Below are positions 39,655 to 49,768 of a stretch of 64,000 bases of DNA, in pieces. Source of the DNA: Aculops lycopersici (Eukaryota; Arthropoda; Arachnida; Trombidiformes; Eriophyidae). The stretch is from NCBI GenBank assembly GCA_015350385.1, contig WNKI01000001.1:7651433-7715432 (forward strand), written 5' to 3'. A model generated the notes under the pieces. The model was not told the DNA's origin and ran no database searches. It was given only the letters and a program-made list of their open reading frames with translations. The first letter of the stretch is position 1. The number at the start of each line of letters is the position of its first letter. The translations under genes were made by a program, and so were the position numbers.

Positions 39655-42543
39655 ATGACCGAAATTGTAGGCGATTATCAATTTAATAGGAAGGATCTCA
39701 TTGGTCATGGAGCTTTTGCAGTTGTTTTCAAGGGTAAGCTCAGGAACAATATTAGTAGCAATCAGAATGTAGACAATCAACAAAATACAGATCCATCGGG
39801 ATCACCATCATCAGCAGCAACAACAACAACAACAACGATAGCAACAGCCACCTTAAATACAACAACATCATCTGAAACTACGAATAAACAAACGAATAAT
39901 AGAAGTAAGCCAGTTGCAATCAAGTCTATAACCAAGAAGAGTTTAGCTAAATCGCAATCACTATTAGAGAAGGAGATCAAAATACTAGAAGAGCTTACTA
40001 AACTTCAGCACGAGAATGTTGTTTGCCTTCTCGATTGTAAGGAAACTCCACAATATGTTTACATTGTTATGGAATATTGTAATGGTGGCGATCTAGCTGA
40101 TTACCTACTCCAAAGAGGAACTCTCTCCGAAGATACTATTAGACTATTCACAAAACAAATTTGCGGTGCCATGAAGGCACTCCAATCGAAGGGTATAATA
40201 CATCGTGATTTAAAACCTCAGAATATTCTCCTCTGTTATGATCAGTCAATACAAAATCCAAGCGCAAGTGATATAACCCTGAAGATTGCAGACTTCGGCT
40301 TCGCGCGCTTCCTTCAGGATGGGGTCATGGCCGCAACTCTTTGTGGTTCTCCCCAATTTATGGCAGTTGAAATATTATTATCAAAACCCTACGATTGTAA
40401 AGCTGATCTCTGGTCCATTGGAACTATATTATATCAATGTTTAACGGGTAAAGCACCATTTCAAGCTCAATCGCCGCAAGCGTTGAGGTCGTATTATGAG
40501 AAAAATTTAAATTTGAAACCAAAAATACCCCCAGACACGTCACCCGAATTGAGTCATCTACTGATCAATCTATTGAAGCGCGAACCTAAAGATCGTATCA
40601 GTTTTGAAGATTTGTACGATCATCCATTCTTGAAACCACCAAAAACTCAACCAATGCCAGTGCCGAGTAGGCAGTCGACGCAGGTAACCAATATTTTACA
40701 ACCAAGCCAAATTCAAAATCGTCACCAGCAGCAGAACCCGATGCTTTCTGTTCCGGCTAACAATCGTCGAGGTAGCATGCCAATCCATCAGCAAATGGGT
40801 TCTCATCAGCGGCCTGTTGCCTCGTCGCTAGGCAGTGGAACTAGCGATGATGGTTCAAGTAAGATTCAATTCGCTCCCGTAAGCAAACATCAACACAGAT
40901 CAGGAAATCGGGATTCATCAAACAACAGCTCCAGACCGTTAGCCAACTATCAACAGAATCAGGTCGCGAGGAACAATAGCATAGATAGCAGTAGTCCTGG
41001 CCAGAGATTCTATGGCCGAGTCCGTAGCAACACGGATTGCGGCTCTATTGGCTATAATCGACCCAACTTGAACGTCACCAGGCAGAATGAAAACTTACTA
41101 ACAAACACTCCAGTGGATCATCACAATGTTGGCGGCCGCGGTCGTGACGATGGCGGCTCATTTAGCGACTCTAGCTCAGACTCATCCGACACTGCAGTTG
41201 GTGGCGATTTCGTCATGGTGTCAACGCGCGAAGCTTGTCAAGCTGCCGATGAACTGATGGGCATGACCCCAACATCGACCTCCTCGACGGGTTCAAATAA
41301 GTTTATCTCTGGCGCAATGAATATGACAACCGCTACTACTGCCAACAACACAACCACAACCACCACACTGACAACTCAAGCTAATATCACACATTCACCT
41401 CAATCAGCACCAGCCGTAGCAACAACAACAACAACCATTGTTGCAAATCCCATGATGCAACAATTCGGTTCCTCGCCGAGATCGTCGCCAAAGCAACAGC
41501 ATCACTACATTCAATATCATCAGCATCAGTCGCCACATCAGCATCTGAACTTGAGCACTCAATTTCAAGGTCGAAAATTATTTGGCGCCGGAAGTCAGCC
41601 AAGCGACTCGTCTGGAGGAAGTGGTAATTTGGTTGTTGCAACCACAAGGCACCCAAGTTTTAGTAATGCCTTAACAGATGTCTCAAACATTGAACCACCA
41701 ATATCGCCCATTTTGGACTCAAACTATTGGCGCCACTTACGCTACAACCTGGCAGGCTCGCCACCTCTATCACTTCAGTATAACTCAATCCAATTCAACT
41801 CACCCCCACATCCAGACGGGAGTCCTCCGGTTTTCTACGCTCTTGATTTACCCGAAGAGACTCTATTGGACAAGGAGCACAACGAAACTTTGGCAAAGTT
41901 AAATTTCATTGAGTCGCTTGTGGGTTGTATCCTGGCATTAGCCGACTCGCGCTCTGCTTTAATCAATATGACCGACGACGAGGCTCAGCCGGCGGATTTG
42001 AGAAAGCTGCCAACGGAAATGGTGAGAAAAGTTGAACGTCTGGTGTTATACCTCAAGGCTGTCCAATTAACCTCGTCAGCCTTGCAACTGTCTCGATCAG
42101 AGATTCAAGCCAGTCGTTTACGCAACTCATCGTCAGTTAAACAAGTACTGAGATTGCTGAAGGATAAATTCCATCACTGTCTGAACATGTGCAAGTCACT
42201 GGACTACCACACAACTCTAGCGTCGACAATAGGTAAAGCCGCTCTGGAATTGATTGCCCCAGATAAATTAATTTATGACCACGCGATTGAAATGTGCCAA
42301 ACTGCAGCACTAGAGGAGATGTTCGGCCATCCAGAAGAATGTTTCAAAAAGTACCATACAGCTCAAATATTACTCCATGGACTATTGTATCAGGTCAACC
42401 ATGAGGACAAGCTTGTGTTGGAGAAGTACAAGACTGCTGTGGAAAGGCGATTGTTGCAGCTACACTATCAATTCCAACAGCAGCAGCAACAACAACAACC
42501 GATACTACAACCTCAACAGCAACACTCTCCGACACAATTGTAG
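39655..42543 (+). CDS. Atg1: ULK/Atg1 (unc-51-like) autophagy-initiating kinase
   Basis: 962 residues from the ATG at 39655; an upstream in-frame TTG is not needed. The kinase domain starts GDYQFNRKDLIGHGAFAVVFKG (glycine loop), has the catalytic lysine K90 in VAIKSI, HRDLKPQN (H183), DFGFARF (D213) and CGSPQFMAVEILL. An Asn/Thr-rich insert (~31-85) separates the glycine loop from K90. The APE motif reads AVE (Val238). Residues ~335-700 are Ser/Gln/Asn-rich and disordered, where Atg8-binding and phosphorylation sites sit in relatives. The C-terminal tandem MIT-like domain (~725-940: ETLAKLNFIESLVGCILALAD, VRKVERLVLYLKAVQL, LRLLKDKFHHCLNMCKSLDY) binds Atg13. A glutamine-rich tail follows. It would start autophagosome formation under starvation. 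Length is close to human ULK1 (1050). Confidence 0.93.
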   Translation: MTEIVGDYQFNRKDLIGHGAFAVVFKGKLRNNISSNQNVDNQQNTDPSGSPSSAATTTTTTIATATLNTTTSSETTNKQTNNRSKPVAIKSITKKSLAKSQSLLEKEIKILEELTKLQHENVVCLLDCKETPQYVYIVMEYCNGGDLADYLLQRGTLSEDTIRLFTKQICGAMKALQSKGIIHRDLKPQNILLCYDQSIQNPSASDITLKIADFGFARFLQDGVMAATLCGSPQFMAVEILLSKPYDCKADLWSIGTILYQCLTGKAPFQAQSPQALRSYYEKNLNLKPKIPPDTSPELSHLLINLLKREPKDRISFEDLYDHPFLKPPKTQPMPVPSRQSTQVTNILQPSQIQNRHQQQNPMLSVPANNRRGSMPIHQQMGSHQRPVASSLGSGTSDDGSSKIQFAPVSKHQHRSGNRDSSNNSSRPLANYQQNQVARNNSIDSSSPGQRFYGRVRSNTDCGSIGYNRPNLNVTRQNENLLTNTPVDHHNVGGRGRDDGGSFSDSSSDSSDTAVGGDFVMVSTREACQAADELMGMTPTSTSSTGSNKFISGAMNMTTATTANNTTTTTTLTTQANITHSPQSAPAVATTTTTIVANPMMQQFGSSPRSSPKQQHHYIQYHQHQSPHQHLNLSTQFQGRKLFGAGSQPSDSSGGSGNLVVATTRHPSFSNALTDVSNIEPPISPILDSNYWRHLRYNLAGSPPLSLQYNSIQFNSPPHPDGSPPVFYALDLPEETLLDKEHNETLAKLNFIESLVGCILALADSRSALINMTDDEAQPADLRKLPTEMVRKVERLVLYLKAVQLTSSALQLSRSEIQASRLRNSSSVKQVLRLLKDKFHHCLNMCKSLDYHTTLASTIGKAALELIAPDKLIYDHAIEMCQTAALEEMFGHPEECFKKYHTAQILLHGLLYQVNHEDKLVLEKYKTAVERRLLQLHYQFQQQQQQQQPILQPQQQHSPTQL

Positions 42544-42885
42544 CCAGTTCTGTCGACGAGGGACAAAACACTTTCACGGTCTATCATCTGCAACTACTGT
42601 TTTATGTTACATAAACTCTCCATTGCACTGTGGAAAACTCTACAAAGTACTGGTACTGTAGTGTGATGTATCGAATGGATCGAAACCTTATCATCTGGAT
42701 CAACGTGGCTTATATCTTTTAATTGGTTAACTTGTCGCACGCTTACATTCTTGGTAGTGGTTGTCCTGTTCCCCCTCTCCTCGCTATTATTGTTATGATT
42801 GTGACGACTATGATGACACCAATCGGTGGGTTCAACCTACGGATTGGAAGCGCATCATACAATCATGATTTGTTTTGTCTCCAAT
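42544..42885. other. Gap between converging ULK and XRCC1-like genes
   Basis: About 340 bases between the two stop codons. It should contain both 3' UTRs. No canonical AATAAA is obvious on the + strand, and no coding segment is seen. Confidence 0.45.
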
Positions 42886-43636
42886 CTAATAGGACCACTC
42901 ACTGGTTCCGCCCGTCTCGTCGGTGTTTTCGTCATTATTGTTATGATTATCACCTTCAATGTTTCCGTAATCGTGTCTATCCTCGCAAACAACCTCCACC
43001 TCGACCTCCTCCTCGGAATCAGGATATGGATACTTGCCAAGCTTGAAAGCTCGCCAATCGAGTAGTTTCTTATATCGATGACACGCCCGGATCCAATGCT
43101 CGCGAACAACCCGCCCATCTTCGGCCATAACCTCCTTATACTTTAGTGTATTCTTAAATGCGCAACTAGTTGACAGTGACGAAACGTTTCGATTGAATAG
43201 ATGGATTTGAGATTAGTAGGTATTAATAAATGAAAGTGTAACCTTCGGTAGAAATTCTTTGAGAATCTATTGCATCGATAAGCTAAAGTATGATGATAAC
43301 TAGGAAAAACATCTATACTTACATCAGGTGGGTACAGTGGCGAGACCACTTAGTTTGATACTTGGCACCCATAGCAGTCGCTAGGTCCCTTAAATCACCT
43401 CGGCGTGGGTTCTCGAATCCGCTCATCACAAATGTTACTCCAGAAAGGATCTGGTTATAGGGTAGATGTTTGGGGTAAACTTTTTTCCTTGTTATCTTGG
43501 TGCTCGTATTGCATCCCGTTGAGTTGGTGAGTCTTGGACGACGGCGGAAAAAGGTTCCAACGGTCAATTGCGTTTGTTTCTCTGGATCACGAATTGAGTA
43601 GCAACCCAAATTAAGTTGTCTTTGTTGTCCACCCAT
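42886..43636 (-). CDS. XRCC1-type BRCT1 protein, two exons, lacking other XRCC1 domains
   Basis: Exon 1 is 43636-43323 and exon 2 is 43165-42886 on the minus strand. The first codon is the ATG at 43636 (MGGQQRQLNLGCYSIRD). Exon 1 ends CTGAT before GTAAGT; exon 2 follows CAACTAG. The join restores THLICAFKNTLKYKEVM, the XRCC1 BRCT1 sequence (human THLICAFANTPKYSQVL). The BRCT1 runs ~65-150: QILSGVTFVMSGFENPRRGDLRDLATAMGAKYQTKW...DGRVVREHWIRACHRYKKLLDWRAF. An acidic Asn/Asp/Glu-rich tail closes the 197-residue protein. XRCC1 BRCT1 binds poly(ADP-ribose) and recruits single-strand-break repair. The N-terminal Pol-beta-binding domain and BRCT2 are absent: upstream bases are stop-rich and downstream is the ULK gene. 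Confidence 0.8.
43166..43322 (-). other. Intron of the XRCC1-type BRCT gene (157 bases)
   Basis: GTAAGT at the 5' end (43322-43317 on the minus strand) and CTAG at the 3' end. Its removal joins codon AT|T (Ile) and restores an unbroken conserved BRCT1 sequence, which is strong evidence for splicing here. Confidence 0.85.
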
Positions 43637-44225
43637 TTTAGTTCGAGAGCAGAAATTAATGAGTATCTCAATTGTTTTTGTCAAGATAATTGATCTTTAC
43701 CATTGATGGGCTGTGTCAAAATTCACAACCCAAATTACGCGATGAATAGATTCACACGTGCGCCATTTTGTTCGATGAAATCGAATTCCCTCTGTGTGTG
43801 TTAAGATTTGAGAAGTGCTGCGGGACCCGCGTCACGCCCACTCTCCTTAGCGCGGTTGGACGCGCAGGACTTTTTCGTTCACCAAATAAAAGTAAGCATA
43901 GGCTAGCTTTTGATCTAGTTTAAGTTTTGACTTGATACTTGCAGAGGAGTTGTATTTGTAGATGGAATCGCAGAAGTAGAAAGATAGTCGAAGCTAGAGG
44001 TGCCTCAACCAAATACTAATCTATCTCGTGTAATCGCTATTCACTTCGAACGTAAGCGCCATTGTGTAGATGCTGCGTGTGCGAGAAATTTGCAAAATAA
44101 AATTCACCGACTGTAGGTAAACAACAACTACTTTTGCAACATCATATTCTATGGCTTTTACATCTATCCCTATTATATTCATCAATTTTTATAAATTAAA
44201 TGAGCATTGATATTAGTTTGTTCTA
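43637..44225. promoter_or_regulatory. Divergent upstream region of the BRCT gene and GON4L
   Basis: About 590 bases between opposing start codons, with no coding segment. I checked the minus strand for an XRCC1 N-terminal domain and found only stop-rich sequence. A GC-rich patch at ~43820-43880 may be promoter-proximal. Confidence 0.45.
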
Positions 44226-46673
44226 ATGGAGCTACAAATACCTAAGCAAGAGCCAATCATGCCGGCTCCCAAGGAGCCGGCGTCGAACACAACCACGACG
44301 ACATCGACCGAGGAGAGCGAATCCAATATTGCTCGCCGAACTCGTTCACATCTCCGTATCGATGGATTCGAACCGGATGACAATTTAAATTTTCCAGATG
44401 TTGATATGAGTCTGTACCAAAATCCAGATTCCGAACTAGATCCAGATTATCGCAAGTTTTTGAATCAAACGTATAGCGCAGAAATTTGCAACACCGACAC
44501 ATATACGGACGACAACGACCCTGAATATGTATACAACGATGACTGTTTTAGTCATGGCTGGAGGTTTGATTATATGGCTGAGCTAAGACAAGATGAATAC
44601 ATAAACCAAGCCTCCTCATCCACAGTACATGACAATACAACACAACAATTAGGTTCAAGCAAGCAGTATATAACATTGCAAAATGCGCAACAACCACAAC
44701 ATCCATGCTCATCTACCTCACAAGGCGGTGAACCAAAACAAAGTTCCTCCAAATCCAACAGGCGAAAGATTGACATGTTTGATGATCCAGAGTTTGCGAG
44801 AATACTCAATCAACAATTGCGACAACATATTCAACTCCTTACTCAAACCTATCTGTTGACCAAGAATACAACAAACATGCGCAATAAGGCCGAAGAAGCC
44901 AAAACACATTTAGACTCTTACATGAGGATCTTCAAGCACAAGACTAAACCATCGAATCTGTTGGCAGCAATTAATTTAATCAACAATTTGGTCGCACCAA
45001 AAGATTTGTACTCATTCATCAGATTTAGTTGGCGGCCGATTCCCGTACCTGATCAAGTGAGAAGAATTATACAAAACAATCCCAATATTTTCATCTATCC
45101 AAGTTTATTGCCACAGGTGGCTTTTTCATTTTTACCTGAGAACAAGTTGAATGAGAAAAAGTCCAAAATCAACTTCACGATCAATGAAGATAAGCTGCTC
45201 GCTTTTGCGCTGAACGAGTTCAAAGGCGAAACTTCACAGTACGCGTTGATAGCGTCCTTGTTGATGGCAACCAAGACTAAGATGCAAATAAGCAATCACA
45301 TCAAAAACATCAAGCGCAGTCCTGGTAACGAAAACAATCCGATCAAATTATATTACGCCAACGGGCAGCTACCCGAGATTGATGTAGACAGTGACTCGCA
45401 CTTGGTGATATTAGGGCCCAAAAAAGAACCAGATACTGGAGGGGAAGAGGAGAAAGAACAGCGTCCGAGTCGAAGTCAACCGGACAACAAGAATCTGAAT
45501 AAACAAGAAGTCATAGAATTAGATAACAAAGAGGAGGATAGACCATCACCTGTTAAGATCAAGTTCCACATCACGGCATATAGTGATGACAGCGATATAC
45601 GCCCACCACCTCCACCAGCAGTTGCACAAACTCCAAATAACATTGAAATGAGGACGGATGGTAAGCGTGTCAAATTGGTTCATTTGCCTCCATCAGACAT
45701 CAAGATAGAAACACCATTTAGTGAAATAGCTACTGAACGCTTTGTAGACCCTAGTGAGGAACCACAAATCTCAAGAGATAGAGAGGAACGCAGTAAGATG
45801 ATCCAACTAGATATGATCGAACCTCCGTCTAATCAGACCCTTGCGATGCAAAATCCAGGAATCAGCCAGAACAATGGTAGCGATATGATGAATATGGATT
45901 TGGATGACCTAATGGCGATTAGCACAACGATAGCTAAACAGCCAGTCGCTTCCGTGTGCTCAAATAATAATAATAACACCAATGTTAATGCATCAAAGAA
46001 TCTTAAAAACCTTAAGATGAAACAGTCTATGCTGAACCTAATGACGCACCAATTTTCGCTCCCCTCGCAGACAGGTGGACTTTTGATACAGAGTTTTCTA
46101 AGGACAGCTCAAATGAAACTGACAGAACGCAATAATTTACATCTTCTCCAACTACTGACAGATCTTCTACGAAGGGAGGGTAAAAAGGGTAAAGAAGATA
46201 CTCAAACCGTTGCGATAATATACAAGGAGATAGTGAAATTCTTGAAGAGAATTGAGGCACCCATGGAGTTGAAGGAAAGGCTGGTGTTATTTCTCGATTT
46301 GGAGCAGGCGAATGCATGTGGCCTCTCAATTGACTACTTGCATTGGATGCGATTCTTCGAGTTCATGCAACATGTTGAGATTTATTACAAGGGAGACGAG
46401 ACACTAGAGAAGAAACTAACTCGTTTGGTTAATGCCCTGGCCAAAGATGATGCTCACAAAGTCAAGTTAGCCGTGGGCAATCTAGTCAACAAACACCCGC
46501 TACTAAGGAGAGACTTTGAAGCTCTAGATCTCGATGAGAAGCCCCATCCAAGTTTGTTCATATGTCAAGAGGATTTCGACGACATAACGAAGCCAGTTTC
46601 ACTGATTGACGAGTTTGCTAGAAGGTTGCCAACGACAATTAGCAACATAGATGAATTCGAATGGTTATGGTAG
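44226..46673 (+). CDS. mute: GON-4-like / muscle wasted (GON4L/mute) nuclear regulator
   Basis: 815 residues in one exon. After a polar start, ARRTRSHLRIDGFEPDDNLNFPDVDMSLYQNPDSELDPDYRKFL matches the conserved GON4L block with the acidic DPDY element, followed by NDPEYVYNDD. Then FDDPEFARILNQQLRQHIQLLTQTYLLT (~185-215) and the region to ~390 (LLAAINLINNLV, FTINEDKLLAFALNEFKG...KMQISNHIKNIKR), which resembles a SANT/Myb-like fold. Acidic, disordered sequence covers ~400-600. The last third (LRTAQMKLTERNNLHLLQLLTDLL to DYLHWMRFFEFMQHVEIYYKG) is helical, as in the PAH-like part of GON4L. The family acts in histone-gene control and as a cofactor of YY1-type repressors; C. elegans GON-4 controls gonad divisions. 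Human GON4L is much longer (~2240), so the C-terminal SANT region may be lost. Confidence 0.82.
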   Translation: MELQIPKQEPIMPAPKEPASNTTTTTSTEESESNIARRTRSHLRIDGFEPDDNLNFPDVDMSLYQNPDSELDPDYRKFLNQTYSAEICNTDTYTDDNDPEYVYNDDCFSHGWRFDYMAELRQDEYINQASSSTVHDNTTQQLGSSKQYITLQNAQQPQHPCSSTSQGGEPKQSSSKSNRRKIDMFDDPEFARILNQQLRQHIQLLTQTYLLTKNTTNMRNKAEEAKTHLDSYMRIFKHKTKPSNLLAAINLINNLVAPKDLYSFIRFSWRPIPVPDQVRRIIQNNPNIFIYPSLLPQVAFSFLPENKLNEKKSKINFTINEDKLLAFALNEFKGETSQYALIASLLMATKTKMQISNHIKNIKRSPGNENNPIKLYYANGQLPEIDVDSDSHLVILGPKKEPDTGGEEEKEQRPSRSQPDNKNLNKQEVIELDNKEEDRPSPVKIKFHITAYSDDSDIRPPPPPAVAQTPNNIEMRTDGKRVKLVHLPPSDIKIETPFSEIATERFVDPSEEPQISRDREERSKMIQLDMIEPPSNQTLAMQNPGISQNNGSDMMNMDLDDLMAISTTIAKQPVASVCSNNNNNTNVNASKNLKNLKMKQSMLNLMTHQFSLPSQTGGLLIQSFLRTAQMKLTERNNLHLLQLLTDLLRREGKKGKEDTQTVAIIYKEIVKFLKRIEAPMELKERLVLFLDLEQANACGLSIDYLHWMRFFEFMQHVEIYYKGDETLEKKLTRLVNALAKDDAHKVKLAVGNLVNKHPLLRRDFEALDLDEKPHPSLFICQEDFDDITKPVSLIDEFARRLPTTISNIDEFEWLW

Positions 46674-47400
46674 TGATAGTGGCAATGGCGGCATCATTGG
46701 AGGTGAAGCAATGAGCAGAGGCTCTCATTATGAAATTTGATTGAACAAATCTGATTAGAATTGGAGTGTTGAATAAAAATGGTTTGCTGTTGGTTGAATC
46801 ATTCTCCCATCCCATAGTAAGATTTGCCGCATCATCAACTTTGCAGTTTCCATCGGCGATTCTAATGATAGCGAGCGAGCGAGCCCCTCGAAGCAAGTCA
46901 GTGCAACGAGCCAGCTGATTGCGTCATTCGAGCTGCTCATGCAATAATCTGTCTCGCTCCTCTTCTGTTTCAAGCCTCATAATTTCAGACTCAAAACTTC
47001 AATAGTCTATCTCGTCGTCGTGGTTGCTGTTGAAACTTCCGGAATCAATCTAATTTCATAAGTCGCCGATTCTATCAACAGTCGTCTCCCGTTCACACTA
47101 TTATCGAATCACATTCACGCAGCTTGAGTTTTGGTTGCCGCTGCTGTTGTTGTTGTTTTTTTCGAATTTAAAAATAAAATTAGAGATGAGATGAGAGAAG
47201 AGGAGAGGAGCGATCAACTTGAATCGAGATTAGAGGCGCATCCAACTCTGCCCTTCTCTCAGTTTGTTTCTATCACGCGAACACATCGAGCGCAGTCAAC
47301 GCCAATCAATGGGCAGGCTGACTCTTGTGATGCGAAGCGATGTAATATGATAAATGAAAAGAAAGTCTAACGATGATAGCAGTGAGCTAGATCTGACACC

Positions 47401-47456
47401 AAAGTTGCCGCCGCCACATCACAACCACTGAAGTGGTTGTGATGTGACGCAACTTT
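47401..47456. repeat. Extended inverted repeat (15-bp core stem, 2-nt loop, plus 8-bp outer stem)
   Basis: Core arms 47415-47429 (CACATCACAACCACT) and 47432-47446 (AGTGGTTGTGATGTG) pair perfectly around a 2-base loop. Outer arms 47401-47408 (AAAGTTGC) and 47449-47456 (GCAACTTT) also pair perfectly, separated by small internal loops of 6 and 2 bases. The whole folds as one ~56-base hairpin. Confidence 0.85.
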
Positions 47457-48726
47457 AAACAACAATCTCAACTGCCTATCGCTGCCTATCCTAAACAAAT
47501 TTAAAACTCAACCAATCGAACGCTTGACACCTCGCGCCATGAATTGTAATTGATTTTGCTGCTCAAAAATTGGCGCTCCCTTTAGTTTGATTATTATTAT
47601 AATAATGCGACACACAAACATATGAGCAGAGGTGAAAATTTATCATACCAACAAACATGCGAGCTAACAGATTTTTGAATTTCGATTAAAATTTGCGAAT
47701 GAAAAGGAAATTGTTATTGGAATAATTCAATCGCCAAGTTGGAGCTGCTCACTTCGTTCAAGTAGATATAGCTAGACGCAAACAAAGGAGGAGGCTTCAA
47801 TTGTGTTTAAATTTTGGTTTAGAGGCGCGATACTCTCGCTATAGCGGGCCATCACTCGCTTATCATAGACACACACATATATATATATGCATGTATATAT
47901 GTGTGTGCAAACCGACTAACTAACTAAGTAACTGGCACCATTGCAACTATATGCGAGCGAGTGTGAGGGAGAGAGACAATGTCTCGCAGCTCGCAAGGAA
48001 AGGTAAGGTAGAGGAGGAGGAGGAGTCAGTTTTATCCATTGGAATCGTAGTCATCATCAAATTGATCGTCATAAGCATTAGTGTTGCTAAAGTTGAGGTT
48101 ACTGTTGGTTGGTGTTGGTCGGTATTGGTGTGTGTGTGTTTAGATTTAGGTTTACCTTTGAAGTTTATCCAACATTCTAGCGGTTGGTTTGCTGGCTAGT
48201 GATCGCCATGATGATGATTATGATCATCATCATTATCATTTAAAGCAACATCATTGTTGAATATTTGTAGCTAGGTATAATATAATAAGATAACATTATG
48301 TTATGTTATGTTTGCCTATAGGCGAGAAAACTTAACTAAACTAAACTCCCAACACATAAACACTGGCGCAAAAGAGAATAGAACTAAACTCGAACATGAA
48401 CAACAACCAAAGTAACCAACTTAAACTACAACAGATTTAAAAGGTTTTGTTTAGTTTAGTTCAGCTTGGTCCTCTCTAGTCCTTGGATGAGGTGAAATGA
48501 GATGAGTCGAGATGAAGTGAGCAGAAGAGAATAGAAAAGAGCAGCAGACGATAGGAGCGGATGTTGCGGGCGCTGCTCACAAGTCAGTTTTGTTGGCAGT
48601 TCATTAATGGCATTATCCCAAGAGTGGATAGAATGTTGCAACATTACCTATTCTTCGTTGCCCATCTCACTTTTCGTCGGCTAGCTTCTTCTCCTTCTAC
48701 TTCCATTTCTTAGTGTTTAAATCATG

Positions 48727-48730
<4 letters not shown>

Positions 48731-48799
<69 letters not shown>
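48731..48799 (+). repeat. (GT)n dinucleotide microsatellite, ~34 copies
   Basis: 69 bases of uninterrupted GT. In the dachshund upstream region. Confidence 0.95.
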
Positions 48800-48801
<2 letters not shown>

Positions 48802-49407
48802 AAACAACCAACATAAAGGGAGACACACGAGAAACTTATTATTGAGTGCGAAAAAAAGAACAGCGGCCACGACTTGGAGGTAACTCTTACAAGTTAGTTC
48901 GCCTCTAGAGCTTCGGCTTTTGCCTCAAAGTTGCCCCAAAGTTAGTTATAACTTTGGAAGAAGACGAAAATTAGACGAGGGGAGTCAATAGTGAGAAAAC
49001 AATTGGGTCTCGGTGATTTTTCTATTTTCTAGGCTAAATAATTGAGTGTCTAGCTAACTTTAAGTTGTTTAGTGGTAATTCGCTTGGGGCGGCAACCTGA
49101 GCTCTTGGCGTCGGCGCATTGTCGTCGAAACATTTGAATCGCTGCTGGGAGATTCCACTCTATTCTATTCTATTCCATTCTACTCTACTCTATTAAAATG
49201 GCCATCGCGAGGGAGGCAGCGAGAGATAGAGTCACATTGCATTGCGCATCTAAAATTCAATGCAATTTACACTGCGACTGTTTGTGTGGAGTTTTAGTAT
49301 CGAATATACGGCGAAGATCAAGTTGGACTGCTCTTTCAGTCTGCCGAGGATGCGCAGTGACGCGAAGTTTAACTTATGCAGCAGCGGCGCCACCGTTAGC
49401 GTCGATT

Positions 49408-49447
49408 GTGCTTTTCTATTGCACATGAATGCAATAGAAAAGCACAG
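49408..49447. repeat. Perfect 17-bp inverted repeat with 6-nt loop
   Basis: Arm 49408-49424 (TGTGCTTTTCTATTGCA) pairs exactly with 49431-49447 (TGCAATAGAAAAGCACA) around CATGAA. Three more positions on each side are compatible with pairing. It lies about 320 bases before the dachshund start codon. Confidence 0.85.
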
Positions 49448-49768
49448 TCAGAATCAAAATGGCGAAACTACAAATGTGCTTTCTGCGACTGAGTCACTGC
49501 GCAGTGCCAGTTGTTTGAAATGTTTAGTTGTACTTTTCACCTTCTCACTAGAGAGTCGCTTCTTCTCTATCTCCAAAGCGCTTATAGTTGTTGCTCGTTT
49601 CATTTCATTTCATTTCGTTTCATTGACTCTTCGCGTAGAGGAGGAGAACAATTTTTAATCTTTCATCGTAAGTCGCAAGTTGCTAACTTAGATCAAGGAG
49701 CGAATCGAGACCGAGATTGAGATCAAGATCAATATTGAAAACAAAGAGACAAATAGAAATATAAAACA

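Larger units (their letters stand above)
46674..49768. other. Upstream region of dachshund, repeat- and hairpin-rich
   Basis: About 3.1 kb with no supported gene. It contains the long stem at 47401-47456, the near-palindrome at ~47873-47908, the (GT)n run at 48731-48799, the hairpin at 49408-49447 and short TTATG/CATTC simple repeats. Dense repeats and hairpins fit a large upstream regulatory region of a developmental gene, which is inference. Confidence 0.5.

Noticed and set aside
47873..47908. CACACATATATAT...ATATATGTGTGTG near-palindrome
   Set aside because: Symmetry follows from joined CA, TA and TG dinucleotide repeats, so it needs no functional explanation.
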